64,000 nt of DNA. It comes from Engelhardtia mirabilis (GTDB taxonomy: Bacteria > Planctomycetota > UBA1135 > GCA-002686595). The number at the start of each line of letters is the position of its first letter. The first letter of the stretch is position 1. Positions 25,748 through 36,603 of this stretch are shown here, piece by piece. The notes under the pieces are model-generated. The model made no database searches and had not been told where the DNA came from. It saw only the letters and a list, made by a program, of their open reading frames with translations. Position numbers and translations under genes: made by a program. The stretch covers positions 992,001-1,056,000 of the forward strand of contig NZ_CP036287.1 of the NCBI RefSeq assembly GCF_007748095.1, in the 5' to 3' direction.

Positions 25748-26398
25748 GTGGCCGATTCGACCGACGCGCCCGAGCCCCGTCCCGAGGCTGCCCTCGACGA
25801 GAGCCTGAACCTCGTGCGCGGAGCGCAGGCGGGGGACAGCGCTGCGCTGGACGCCCTCTTCGCCCGCTTCTATCCGCGGGTGCTCGCGATCGTCCGTCGT
25901 CGCATGGGTCAGGGCCTGCGCCGCCACCACGAGTCCTTGGACGTCGCCCAGGAGGCCATGGCCGAGGCGATCCGCGGATTCGATCGCTTCGAGCTGCGCG
26001 ACGAGACCGCCTTCACTGCCTGGCTGGCCGGCATCGTCGAGAACCGCCTGCGCGACCTGGCCAAGTACCACCGTCGGGCCAAGCGCGACGCGGGCCGCGA
26101 GGTGCGCGCGAGCTCGCTCGATCCCGACGCCATCGCGCCGCCCGAGCCCGGCGATCGCTCGACCGAGGCCACGCCGTCGGAGTTGGTGGCCGAGCACGAA
26201 CAACACGGGCGCGCGCGTGCCGCCCTCGAGCGCCTGCCGCACAGGCAGCGGCGCGCGATCGAGCTGCGCCTCGAGGGTCGCTCCTGGGCGGAGGTCGCGC
26301 GCCTGTTGGACTTCCCCAGCGAGGGCGCCGCGCGCATGTTCCACAGCCGCGCCATGGTCACCCTGGCCCGCGAGAGCGGCGCCGGTGGAGCGTCGTGA
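25748..26398 (+). CDS. ECF-type RNA polymerase sigma factor coupled to a protein kinase gene
   Basis: About 216 residues. Region 2 includes DSAALDALFARFYPRVLAIVRRRM and HHESLDVAQEAMAEAIRGF, with DETAFTAWLAGIVENRLRDLAKYH as regions 2.3-2.4; region 4 is LERLPHRQRRAIELRLEGRSWAEVARLLDF and EGAARMFHSRAM. Its last four bases (GTGA) contain the GTG start of the kinase, a classic translational coupling. Genomic pairing of ECF factors with Ser/Thr kinases, with regulation by phosphorylation in place of an anti-sigma factor, is known in Planctomycetota and other phyla; that is inferred here. The GTG at 25748 is used; an in-frame TTG at 25739 has a better-spaced GGAG and could be the real start. Confidence 0.93.
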   Translation: MADSTDAPEPRPEAALDESLNLVRGAQAGDSAALDALFARFYPRVLAIVRRRMGQGLRRHHESLDVAQEAMAEAIRGFDRFELRDETAFTAWLAGIVENRLRDLAKYHRRAKRDAGREVRASSLDPDAIAPPEPGDRSTEATPSELVAEHEQHGRARAALERLPHRQRRAIELRLEGRSWAEVARLLDFPSEGAARMFHSRAMVTLARESGAGGAS

Positions 26399-29022
26399 CA
26401 AGGGGCCAAGGCAGTCGGTCCGAGCGCGAGGCCGCCGACGAGATCTTCGCGCAACACCTCGACGCCACCGAACGCGGCGAGCCGGCGGACTTCGAGGCGT
26501 TGGTCGCTGCCCACCCGGAGTGCGCGGGCGAGCTGCGCGAGCTCGAACGCGCATGGTCGGCGATCGTCGCCGAACTGGGGCAGGCGGCACTCGAGGGGGC
26601 CGACGCGCCCATGGACACCGAGGCGACTCGCTACGACATCCTCGGCGAGCTGGGACAGGGCGGCATGGGCGTGGTCTACGAGGTCTTCGACCGCGACCTC
26701 GAACGCAACTTGGCCATGAAGGTCCTGCGCGGCGCGGCCCCGCGCAGCTCGTCGCGCTCGCGGCGCTTCGCCGACGAAGCACGTATCACCGGCCGGCTGC
26801 AACACCCCGGCATCGTGCCGGTGCACGAGCTCGGCACCGACGCCGCCGGTCGCGCCTACTTCACCCTGGCCAAGGTCGCGGGCCTGACCTTCCACGAGGT
26901 CATCGACCGCGTGCATGGCTCGGACCCGGACTGGACCCTGGCGCGGGCCGTGTCGCACCTGCTGCGGGCCTGCGAGGCCTTGGCCTTCGCCCACAGCCGC
27001 GGAGTCGTGCACCGGGACCTGAAGCCGACGAACGTGATGGTCGGGCCCTTCGGGGAGACCTACGTGATGGATTGGGGCCTTGCTCGGGACCTGTCGGCGG
27101 TTGCCACCGTGGCCCACCAGCCCCCGCCCCTCCACCCCCGTGGACCGGCGCAATCGCCCGAGGTTTCACCCTCGATCGAATCTTCCGCTGGCGGAGAGCA
27201 GCCCTCTTCCTCCGCCGTGCGTGGCCCCTTGCCCGCGTCGCAAGGCGCTTCGCCCGCAGCGCAGCGCACGCTCGAGGGCGAGGTCCTGGGCACGCCGGCC
27301 TACATGCCGCCGGAGCAGGCGCGCGGAGAGATGGCGCTGGTGGGGCCGCGAAGTGATGTGTATGCGGCGGGGGCGGTGCTCTACCACCTGCTCGCGGGGC
27401 GGGCGCCCTACGCGGAGTTGGGAGCGTTGGAACCCTTGGCTCTGTTGGACCGCGTCGAGGCGGGGCCGCCGGCAACTTTGGTTTCGGCGGCGAAGCGGGC
27501 GCCGGTGGAGTTGCGGGCGATCGCGGAGCGGGCCATGGACCGCGATCCGGCGGCGCGCTACGCGGACATGGGCGAGCTGACCGAAGACTTGCGGGCCTGG
27601 TTGGAGGGGCGCGCGGTGCGGGCCCACGGGACCGGGTTATGGACGGTTCTTCGCAAGTGGGTCGCGCGCAACCGACGCTTCTCGGTTGCCGTCGGGGCGG
27701 TGCTGCTCGCGGTGGCGGTGGGCGTCGCTTGGAACGTGATCACCTTCGCCACGGGCGAGGCGCGGCGCGGGAGGCTGGCGGACCTGCAGCTCCTGCGCGG
27801 CGTGCGGGTGGAACTCGAGCAGTTGGGCGGGGCCCTGCCCGAGGACGGCCCGGGGCTCGCACGTTGGTTGCGCGACGCCGAGGCGCTGGGGGCGCGACTG
27901 GACGGTCACCGTGCGGCACTGGCGGCGGTCGATGGGCGCGCGGCCGCGGCCCAGGAGGCGCGCGACGACCAGGGCCGGCCGACCTTCGCCAACGCCGATC
28001 GCGCCTTCGAGCACCAGCGCCTGCGCGACTTGGTGGCGGAGCTGGGCGCCTTCGTCGAGCCGGCGGGCGAGCTCGCGCGGGCGCGCGAGCGCCTGCAGTG
28101 GATCGAGGCCCTCGAGCGCACAACGATCGATAGCGAGGCGGCGGCCTGGGAGCGCGCGGCGGCGGACCTGCGAGCGGACCCGCGCTTCGCCGGCGTGGAA
28201 CTCGAGCCCCAGATCGGCCTCATTCCCCTGGGCGTCGATCCCGACGGCGGGTTGCCGGCCTTCCTCGTGGCGCGCAGCGGCGCGGCGCCCACGCGCGCTG
28301 TGGACGGCCGCTTCGAGGTGCGCGCCGAGACGGGCTGCGTGCTCCTGTTGCTGCCCGGCGGGCCTGCGACCTTTGGAGTCGACCCCGCCGTCGATGCCCT
28401 GGCCTACGGCGCCGAGTCGCCCCGTCGCACGGACGACCTCGACCCCTACTTCATCGGCAAGTGGGAGCTGTCGCAGCGCCAATGGGAGCTGCTCGCCATG
28501 GGACCCCTGGGCGCGGCCGCCGCGCGGGGCCCCGTGCTGCCCGTCACCGGCGTGCGCTGGAGCGAGGCGGCCAAGCATCTGGCCGAACACGGCCTGGCCC
28601 TGCCGACCGAGGTGCAGTGGGAGCACGCAGCCCGCGGCGGCAGCCTGACCCGCTTCTGGTGGGGCGACGAGCTCGAGCCGATCTTCGAGTTCGAGCGCGT
28701 GGTCGGTCCCGAGCCCTCGCCCATCGACGACGGGGCGCCGAACCCCTACGGACTGGTCCACGCCCTGGGCAACGCGGCCGAGTGGTGCGACGGCGACACC
28801 TTCGACTACCGCGAGCCCGCCCTCGACGGCGCCGGACACCGCGCCACCCCAGCCGGATCGGTCACCCGAGCGGTGCGCGGCGGCGTGGGCTTCAACTCTT
28901 GGGACGACCTGCGACCGGAGATCAGCGAACGCCTGGTGCGCGTGACCATGCGCTCGCGCGCGGGGATTGACGACGCCAAGCCCGAGCGCGGCCTGCGCGT
29001 CGCCCGCGCCCTCGCGCGTTGA
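26395..29022 (+). CDS. Transmembrane Ser/Thr protein kinase with extracytoplasmic FGE-like domain
   Basis: 875 residues. An N-terminal ~75-residue helical segment (DEIFAQHLDATERGEPADF) precedes the kinase (79-405): GQGGMGVVYE loop, Lys109 in AMKVL, catalytic Asp208 in HRDLKPTN, DWG at 226-228 in place of DFG, and GTPAYMPPEQ. A ~60-residue Pro/Ser/Ala-rich insert (about 235-295) splits the activation segment. One membrane helix spans 430-452, then a helical stalk, a conserved GxELEPQ motif near residue 601, and a C-terminal FGE/sulfatase-modifying-like domain (LPTEVQWEHAARGG; NPYGLVHALGNAAEW). The domain's catalytic cysteines are missing, so it probably binds a ligand. It starts inside the stop of the ECF sigma gene and likely signals to it. 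Confidence 0.95.
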   Translation: MTRGQGSRSEREAADEIFAQHLDATERGEPADFEALVAAHPECAGELRELERAWSAIVAELGQAALEGADAPMDTEATRYDILGELGQGGMGVVYEVFDRDLERNLAMKVLRGAAPRSSSRSRRFADEARITGRLQHPGIVPVHELGTDAAGRAYFTLAKVAGLTFHEVIDRVHGSDPDWTLARAVSHLLRACEALAFAHSRGVVHRDLKPTNVMVGPFGETYVMDWGLARDLSAVATVAHQPPPLHPRGPAQSPEVSPSIESSAGGEQPSSSAVRGPLPASQGASPAAQRTLEGEVLGTPAYMPPEQARGEMALVGPRSDVYAAGAVLYHLLAGRAPYAELGALEPLALLDRVEAGPPATLVSAAKRAPVELRAIAERAMDRDPAARYADMGELTEDLRAWLEGRAVRAHGTGLWTVLRKWVARNRRFSVAVGAVLLAVAVGVAWNVITFATGEARRGRLADLQLLRGVRVELEQLGGALPEDGPGLARWLRDAEALGARLDGHRAALAAVDGRAAAAQEARDDQGRPTFANADRAFEHQRLRDLVAELGAFVEPAGELARARERLQWIEALERTTIDSEAAAWERAAADLRADPRFAGVELEPQIGLIPLGVDPDGGLPAFLVARSGAAPTRAVDGRFEVRAETGCVLLLLPGGPATFGVDPAVDALAYGAESPRRTDDLDPYFIGKWELSQRQWELLAMGPLGAAAARGPVLPVTGVRWSEAAKHLAEHGLALPTEVQWEHAARGGSLTRFWWGDELEPIFEFERVVGPEPSPIDDGAPNPYGLVHALGNAAEWCDGDTFDYREPALDGAGHRATPAGSVTRAVRGGVGFNSWDDLRPEISERLVRVTMRSRAGIDDAKPERGLRVARALAR

Positions 29023-29137
29023 TCGCTGACCTCGACATCGACCGCGACGCTGCGCCCCGGTCCGCGCCCCTCGCCCCGATCGGGCCTCGCGGCGCCGCTC
29101 CCCGTCCCTTGCACCGACCGGGGTCCGAGCGCGCCGA

Positions 29138-30757
29138 TCAGGGCAGCGTCAACAGCTCGGCGCTGGCCCCGTTGCCGGGGGCGTCGAGCGGCGCGCCGAC
29201 GACCAACAGCCGGCGGCCCTCATCGGTGGCTGCGAAGCGACTGCCGGGCCGGGTGAAGATCTGCACCGCCGGCTCGTCCCAGGCGCTGAAGGTGTCGAAG
29301 ATTCGCAGGTAGGTCGAGTTCGGCGTCACCACGCTCGAACCGCCCACGAAGGCGATGCTCCCCGCGCCGCCGCCGGCGAAGTAGGAGATGTCACCGGCGC
29401 CCCAGTCCCAGATGGGGCCGGATTGGTCGGGCACGCCGACCGGGACGCGCAGGCGCTTGTCGGGCGGCTTCGGCACGCAGACGATGTCGGTGCACGCGAC
29501 GAGGTTGTTGAGGTCGGGCGCGATCGCCCAGCTCGACTCCTGGGGCCCGATCAGGAAGGTCGACTTCGAGCCCGTGTAGGCGACCGGACTGAACTTGAAC
29601 CGGCCTCCGCCCGTGACCAGGGTCTTGCCGCTCGCCGTGGTGATCTGCAAGTGCAGGGCCAGGGGCTTGGGCAGGTCGACCCCGTTCTCGAGCGTGTCGC
29701 CGTTCGGATCGAAGATGAAGGTGCGGGCGGTGGTGGCGGCGCCGGAGGGGCCGGTCTTGGCGACGCCGCCGGTCAGCAGCACCTTTCCATTCGCCTGCAG
29801 CGTGGCGGCCATCCCCATGCGCCCGGTGGGGAAGCTAGCCGGCGTGGACCAACTGTTGCCGACGGGGTCGTAGACCTCGATCGAGCTGGCCATGGGCCCC
29901 GAGAACACGGCTGGATAGCCGATCGGATCGCCACCCGTAAAGGTCATCGAGCCTCCGGCGACCAACACCCGCCCGTCGCCCAGGCGCACCAGCGCGTGGA
30001 ACACCCGCGGCACCGACATGCTGGCCGCCGGAGCGGTGGTTCCGGTCGCTGGGTCGTACAGCTGGCAGCTGGAGAGCGCCGTGCCGCCGGCACCGACACC
30101 GCCGACGATCAACACCTTGCCGCTCGCGAGTTGCACCGCAGCGTGGCGCGTGCGCGGGACGATACTCGAGCCGGCCGGCTCGAAGCCCTGCATCTGCGGG
30201 TCGTAGACCTCGACCTGCAACACCGCGCCGCCCGCCGGGCTATCGCCACCGAAGACCAGTACTCGCCCGTCGGCCAGGGGCGTCAAGGAGTGCTCGCGAC
30301 GCGGCTTGATCACCTCTCCCGGCGCCAACCACGTCTCACCCGGGGAGGTGAGCCGATTGCGAACGGGGTTCGAGACCTGGTCGACCACCGTCGTCGCGCC
30401 GGGGACGGTGAAGAACTGGGCGTGGAGCGTGGAGCCGACCAGGGCCGGAACCGCGGGCAGGCCCAGGGCGAGGCTCGTGCCCTGGCCGATCAGCGGGCCC
30501 TCCTGGAGCAAGAGCGGGTACAGGTCCAGGCCGATCTGCAGCTCGCGCGGATCGGTCGGATCCAACAGGGACAGGGGCGTCGGCCCCGCGTTCAGCGAAG
30601 GCAGGAAGAACCACAGGGGACCGGCGGGCCCTGCCGGCCACTCGAGCTGCTGCTCCCAGTAGCCGTCGAGCACGCCCTGGCTCCAAGTCAACTGGGCTTG
30701 TGCGGTCGCGGTGGTCGCGGCCCCCGCGAGGGCCAGTGCCGTCAGCAGCAATTTCAC
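29138..30757 (-). CDS. Secreted Kelch-repeat beta-propeller protein
   Basis: A 539-residue exported protein. The signal peptide VKLLLTALALAGAATTATAQA has an AxA cleavage site. Residues ~20-135 form a beta-rich region whose end (LHAQFFTVPGATTVVDQVSN) resembles a domain seen at the C-terminus of other secreted proteins here. Kelch blades follow from about 160: LADGRVLVFGGDS, LASGKVLIVGGVG, LGDGRVLVAGGS, LQANGKVLLTGGVA, TASGKTLVTGGG, each ending with the diglycine and a YDP motif. Galactose-oxidase catalytic residues are not evident, so a binding role is likelier. The GTG at 30757 has GGAG 9 nt upstream. Divergent from the next secreted protein over 277 bases in which I see no named element. Confidence 0.88.
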   Translation of the reverse strand: MKLLLTALALAGAATTATAQAQLTWSQGVLDGYWEQQLEWPAGPAGPLWFFLPSLNAGPTPLSLLDPTDPRELQIGLDLYPLLLQEGPLIGQGTSLALGLPAVPALVGSTLHAQFFTVPGATTVVDQVSNPVRNRLTSPGETWLAPGEVIKPRREHSLTPLADGRVLVFGGDSPAGGAVLQVEVYDPQMQGFEPAGSSIVPRTRHAAVQLASGKVLIVGGVGAGGTALSSCQLYDPATGTTAPAASMSVPRVFHALVRLGDGRVLVAGGSMTFTGGDPIGYPAVFSGPMASSIEVYDPVGNSWSTPASFPTGRMGMAATLQANGKVLLTGGVAKTGPSGAATTARTFIFDPNGDTLENGVDLPKPLALHLQITTASGKTLVTGGGRFKFSPVAYTGSKSTFLIGPQESSWAIAPDLNNLVACTDIVCVPKPPDKRLRVPVGVPDQSGPIWDWGAGDISYFAGGGAGSIAFVGGSSVVTPNSTYLRIFDTFSAWDEPAVQIFTRPGSRFAATDEGRRLLVVGAPLDAPGNGASAELLTLP

Positions 30758-31034
30758 GATTCGGTCTCCGGTAGGGGGGCGTCGGGCGCGGTCAGGGTCA
30801 GGACCTTCCATTCTGGCGCGCGGCCCCGATGGCGCCAGGAGGCGGCGCGGACAAGGTTCCGCGCTGTCCGGGTGAGAGCCCTCGCGGGGCGAGTCGCACG
30901 GATAGAGGGCGGGATTCGTCCGGGGGCAGAGGTGGAACCCGAGTTTCGAACAAGGCGCGTGCGATCCGCCGTCGGGGGGCTCTCCCCGGCGCACCTGGAC
31001 GGGCTGATCCGTCCTCGAGCAACGGAACACCACC

Positions 31035-33008
31035 ATGCAACGACTGCGACAACTCGCCCCCGGCCTCGCCGCGGGACTCGCCCTGCTCGCCTGGGCCGCT
31101 CCGGCCCCCGCCCAGTGGAGCCCCGCCGCCTACAACCCGGCCGCGCCGATCCTCACGGGCGGCTTCCAGGTCGTCCACGACGACGGCGGCGACCTCCTGG
31201 CCTTCAGCGCCTTCGCCCAGGGCTGGAACAAGATCGGCCCGAGCGGGTCGACGATCCTGGGCGTGGGTGATTGGACGACGCTCTTCCGCACGCCGTCGGG
31301 CCAGGTGTTGGGCTACAGCGCCCGCCTGGACCGCACGATGCCTGCCCCCGCCGCGGGTCCCCTGGTGCTGGTCGCCGTCGAGGACGACGTGGCCCTGGTG
31401 ATCGAGCAGACCGCCGCGGGCCTGGTCGCCCACGGCTACAGCGCCCAGACGGGGACCTGGGCCAGCACGCCCCTGGCCGTCGCAGCGGTCGGCGCGGGCA
31501 ACGTGGCCACGAGCCGCTTCGTGCTCGGAATCCGCGACGCGGGGAATCTCCTGGGCTTCGCGGCCCGTCGCGGCGCCTGGGTCGCTCAACCGGTTGCGAA
31601 CTCGGCGCCGCCCTCGGCGGACGGCAACGTGCTCGCCGCCGACGTCTCAGCCGCCGGTGCCCCGCGCGTCGCCGCCTTCAGCGGGGCCCTCGGCGCCTGG
31701 ACCCTGTCGCCGCCGCGCCACGCCGCGAGCGTGACGACCCTGGACCACAACGTGCTGCACTTCACCACGCCGGGGCCGGGCGTCGCCAACGTGCGCGACG
31801 TGGGCTACAGCGCCTACACCGGCGCCTTCGTCACCAATCCGGTCGTGCGCCTCGCCATGGCGCCGGTGACCCTCTCGACCGGTGACAACCTGCTCTATGT
31901 CGAGGAAGGCGCGGCCGTGAACGGCCAGCAGGCCTTCGGTGCCAGGCCCGGCCTGTGGGCCACGGCTGCTCCCGCCTTCGGTCTGCTCGGGATGGGCGAG
32001 GACAGCCTCGTGCTCCACGACGGGGGCGGGCAACTGCGCGGCTTCAGCGGCCTGTCCCAGGGGGTCTTCGTGCCCCAGGTGCTGGCCGTCGCGGGCCCGG
32101 TCTACATGGGTCCGGCGGACCACCTGAGCGCCGTGCTCGACGGCAGCGACCTGCGGATGTTCTCGCCGGCCCAGAGCGCTTGGGCTCCGCCCGCGCCGGT
32201 AGCGACCACGGCCTCGATCGTGATCGACGACGCGGTCGCCGCGATCGTCGACAGCTCGGCCCTGGGCGTGCAACTCGGCTACGCCACCCGGCACAACACA
32301 TGGGTCTCCGCGGCGACCGGCCCGATCGTCTCGACGAACAGCGCCGGCTCAGTGATCGCGTTGCAAGACGCGGGCGGCGGCGTGTGGTTGTTCGAAGAGG
32401 GCTGCAACCGCTTCGACGGACCCCATCTGGCTGGCGCGGGGGCGAGCGTGAGCTCCAGTCGCAACCTGACTGTTCTGAACGGTGGCAGCCTTTCCTGCTT
32501 CAGCGTCCAGCGCGAGAGCGTCGACCCGGTGCCCGCCGCCGTGCCCCTGCCCCCGGCCGTGGGGCCCTTGCAGGACGAGAACGTGGCCTGCTTCGTCGAC
32601 GCCGGCGCCGCCGAGCTGTGGGCCTTCGGGTCGACGGCACCGATCCACGCCCGCAACCAGTGGCCGCGTGGGACCGAGTTCCAGACCTTCGGCCCCGCGC
32701 CGGTCTTCGCGGCCGACTTCTTCGTCTCGATGCGCACGCCCGCGGCGGTGCAGAACTGGCTCCTGTGGAGCCTGCTGCACGCCTGCCCCGGCTTCGCCGC
32801 CCTGCCCGCGCCGTCGCCCCTGGCCTGCGTCGGCGCGCCGACCTTCGTCGGTCCCCTGGGGGCCACGCCGGCCAGCGGCAGCGTCGAGCTGGGCTTCAAC
32901 CTGGTCGGCGGTCCCGCCAACCTCCAGGTCTGGCTGCAGGGCCTGCAACTCGACCCGGCGGGGACGCCGCTGCTGACCGCGGGTTGCGCTCCAGCCTGGA
33001 TCTTCTGA
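31035..33008 (+). CDS. Large secreted protein with internal beta repeats, function unknown
   Basis: 657 residues with a signal peptide (MQRLRQLAPGLAAGLALLAWA, cleavage near APAQ). The body consists of ~45-residue repeats with an alternating theme: a Gly-rich turn, a strand such as LLGFAARRGAWVAQPV or RVAAFSGALGAWTLSPP, and an Asp-containing turn (DHNVLHFT; DGGGQLRGFSG), consistent with a propeller or solenoid. The C-terminal ~60 residues (GSVELGFNLVGGPANLQVWLQGLQLDP) look like a separate beta sandwich shared with other secreted proteins of the window. No catalytic residues are evident. It is possibly a surface-binding protein. Confidence 0.82.
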   Translation: MQRLRQLAPGLAAGLALLAWAAPAPAQWSPAAYNPAAPILTGGFQVVHDDGGDLLAFSAFAQGWNKIGPSGSTILGVGDWTTLFRTPSGQVLGYSARLDRTMPAPAAGPLVLVAVEDDVALVIEQTAAGLVAHGYSAQTGTWASTPLAVAAVGAGNVATSRFVLGIRDAGNLLGFAARRGAWVAQPVANSAPPSADGNVLAADVSAAGAPRVAAFSGALGAWTLSPPRHAASVTTLDHNVLHFTTPGPGVANVRDVGYSAYTGAFVTNPVVRLAMAPVTLSTGDNLLYVEEGAAVNGQQAFGARPGLWATAAPAFGLLGMGEDSLVLHDGGGQLRGFSGLSQGVFVPQVLAVAGPVYMGPADHLSAVLDGSDLRMFSPAQSAWAPPAPVATTASIVIDDAVAAIVDSSALGVQLGYATRHNTWVSAATGPIVSTNSAGSVIALQDAGGGVWLFEEGCNRFDGPHLAGAGASVSSSRNLTVLNGGSLSCFSVQRESVDPVPAAVPLPPAVGPLQDENVACFVDAGAAELWAFGSTAPIHARNQWPRGTEFQTFGPAPVFAADFFVSMRTPAAVQNWLLWSLLHACPGFAALPAPSPLACVGAPTFVGPLGATPASGSVELGFNLVGGPANLQVWLQGLQLDPAGTPLLTAGCAPAWIF

Positions 33009-33016
33009 TCCGGGCC

Positions 33017-33076
33017 CGCACGCCTCGTCGCGCCGAGGAGCCGCAGGGGCGGTGCAGCGGCGCGGCGAGGCGTGCG
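33017..33076. terminator. 18-bp hairpin between convergent genes
   Basis: Left arm 33017-33034 and right arm 33059-33076 are complementary over 18 positions with one G-T wobble; the loop is 24 nt. It fills most of the 79-bp gap between the convergent secreted protein and lepB. No T-tract is present, so it may act as a bidirectional mRNA end stabiliser or Rho-independent-like terminator. Confidence 0.5.
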
Positions 33077-33087
33077 ACGGCCGCGAG

Positions 33088-34713
33088 CTACCGCACCCAG
33101 CGCAGGCGGTAGATGCCCTTGTGCGGCGCCAGGGGCCAGAAGACCGCCAGGGCGCGCCCGACGATCAGCTCGCGGTCGATGAAGGGCGAGCGCTCGCCGC
33201 CCAGGTTGGTGACCGGCACCAGCCAATCGGGCAGCTCCGCTTGCAGCCCGGGCTTGGTCTGCAGCAGGTGGTTGTTGCCCCACTCGTCGGTGAAGCGCAC
33301 GACCTCGCCCAGGGCCGGATCGCGCAGGGGCCGGCTGGGGTTCTCGCCCTCGCGTTGGTTGCCTTCGAACACCAACGTCTCGCCGTCGTCGCCGCCCCGC
33401 GCCTGGTAGCGGGCGCGCATCCACTCGCGCGAGTCGCTCGAGTCGAGGGTGTTGTCGCCCATGGCGAAGTAGCAACCCTCCGGGATCTCGAACTCGCGCT
33501 GGTGGTCGGCGAAGTAGTAGATGTCGCGGAAGAGGCGCAGGTCGCCGAACTCGGCTCCGGTTCCGCGGGCGTGGAGCATGACCCGCGAGGTCTGGTCGTC
33601 GCGCACCGCGAGGACGTCCAGGGAGGCCACGACCTCGCCGTCGAGCCGCATGGTCAGCCGGTCGTCGAGGTTCTCGACCTCGAAGCGCAGGCGCCGGCCG
33701 GCCTCGAGCCGCGGCCCCGCAATCCCGATCTGGTCGACGCTCGCGGCGGCGGTGACGGGGTCGACCTCGATCGAGGCGAGCTGGTCCGCGGCCGCGGCGG
33801 GGCCGGGCAGGGTGAAGGTGTAGCGCCGCTGGCCCTCGCTCAGCACCACCGTGACCGACTCGGTGCCCTCGGTCGCGCGCACCGTGCCCGCCAGGCGCAG
33901 GTCACCGACCGGATGCAGGCGCTCCTTGTTCGGATGGCGAGCGGGGAGCTTGGAGCGGATCGCGTCGGGGTAGCCGTCGTAGTAGCGGTCCACGATCGAC
34001 GACCCGTCGCCGTACTGGATCGCGCCGTCGCCCGTGGCGGTCACGTCGCGTCCGTCGATCAACCAGCCGTCGCCGCTGACCTGCCGCCACAGGGGCATGT
34101 CGGAGTCGTCCATGTCGACCGCGCGCCACTGGGACGCCTGCACGCCGGGGGGGCGTCGCTCGACGCTCCACTGGCCGGACTCGCGGTCGAAGGTCCACAG
34201 GTCGCCGCCTTCGATCCGCAGGCGGTCGCCGGGCAGGCCCACCAGGCGCTTGACGAAGTTCTGGGTGCGCTTGAGCGGGTAGCGGAAGACCGCCACCTCC
34301 CAGCGCTTCGGGTCGCGCAGCTTGTAGGAGAACTTGTCGACGAGGATGCGGTCCTTGACCTCGAGCGGCTCTTCGCCGGCGCGCCGCACGACGATGTCGC
34401 CCGGCGAGGGCATCCCCATCAGGGTCGGCTGCATCGAACCCGAGGGGATCTTGTAGGCCTCGACCAGGAAGGCCTTCAGGAACAGGGCCAGGAGGATCGC
34501 CATGACCCCGGCCTCGAGGTTGTCGCGCCAGGGCGTCTTGACCCCGGGCTCGGCCTTGGCGGCGGAGCGGCGGCGCTTGTCCTTCGGGCCGGTCGCAGCC
34601 CCGGGCGGCGCCGCGGGGGCCTTGGGCACCGCGCCCCCGGGGGGAGGCGGAACCGGCACCGGCGAACGGGGCGGCGGGGGCGGCGGCGGGCTGGTGCTCT
34701 CGGGGCTCGTCAC
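33088..34713 (-). CDS. lepB: Signal peptidase I with a large internal insert
   Basis: Membrane serine protease that removes Sec/Tat signal peptides. 541 residues, about twice the usual size. A Pro-rich cytosolic tail (1-60) precedes the membrane helix (~67-86). Catalytic Ser93 is in IPSGSMQPTL, the general base Lys155 in NFVKRLVGLPGDRL, and the structural motif MGDNTLDSSDSREW lies near residue 440; the C-terminal VGRALAVFWPL completes the fold. Between ~170 and ~425 is an insert that includes a beta-sandwich-like stretch (LRFEVENLDDRLTMRLDGEVVASLD) resembling LamG-type domains. The gene is 71 nt downstream of lepA on the same strand, an arrangement known from many bacteria. Confidence 0.95.
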   Translation of the reverse strand: MTSPESTSPPPPPPPRSPVPVPPPPGGAVPKAPAAPPGAATGPKDKRRRSAAKAEPGVKTPWRDNLEAGVMAILLALFLKAFLVEAYKIPSGSMQPTLMGMPSPGDIVVRRAGEEPLEVKDRILVDKFSYKLRDPKRWEVAVFRYPLKRTQNFVKRLVGLPGDRLRIEGGDLWTFDRESGQWSVERRPPGVQASQWRAVDMDDSDMPLWRQVSGDGWLIDGRDVTATGDGAIQYGDGSSIVDRYYDGYPDAIRSKLPARHPNKERLHPVGDLRLAGTVRATEGTESVTVVLSEGQRRYTFTLPGPAAAADQLASIEVDPVTAAASVDQIGIAGPRLEAGRRLRFEVENLDDRLTMRLDGEVVASLDVLAVRDDQTSRVMLHARGTGAEFGDLRLFRDIYYFADHQREFEIPEGCYFAMGDNTLDSSDSREWMRARYQARGGDDGETLVFEGNQREGENPSRPLRDPALGEVVRFTDEWGNNHLLQTKPGLQAELPDWLVPVTNLGGERSPFIDRELIVGRALAVFWPLAPHKGIYRLRWVR

Positions 34714-34784
34714 GGGATGCAGGGCGCGGTGGATCGGCGGACCGGGGCACTACGGGGCCCGAACAGCCAGCGTGGGGGCGGACC

Positions 34785-36581
<1,797 letters not shown>

Positions 36582-36603
36582 GGTGCTGCAGTCGCCGGAG
36601 CGA

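Noticed and set aside
29408..31270. Long plus-strand frame of 615 codons across the Kelch gene
   Set aside because: Antisense to the Kelch protein, whose repeats and signal peptide are unambiguous.
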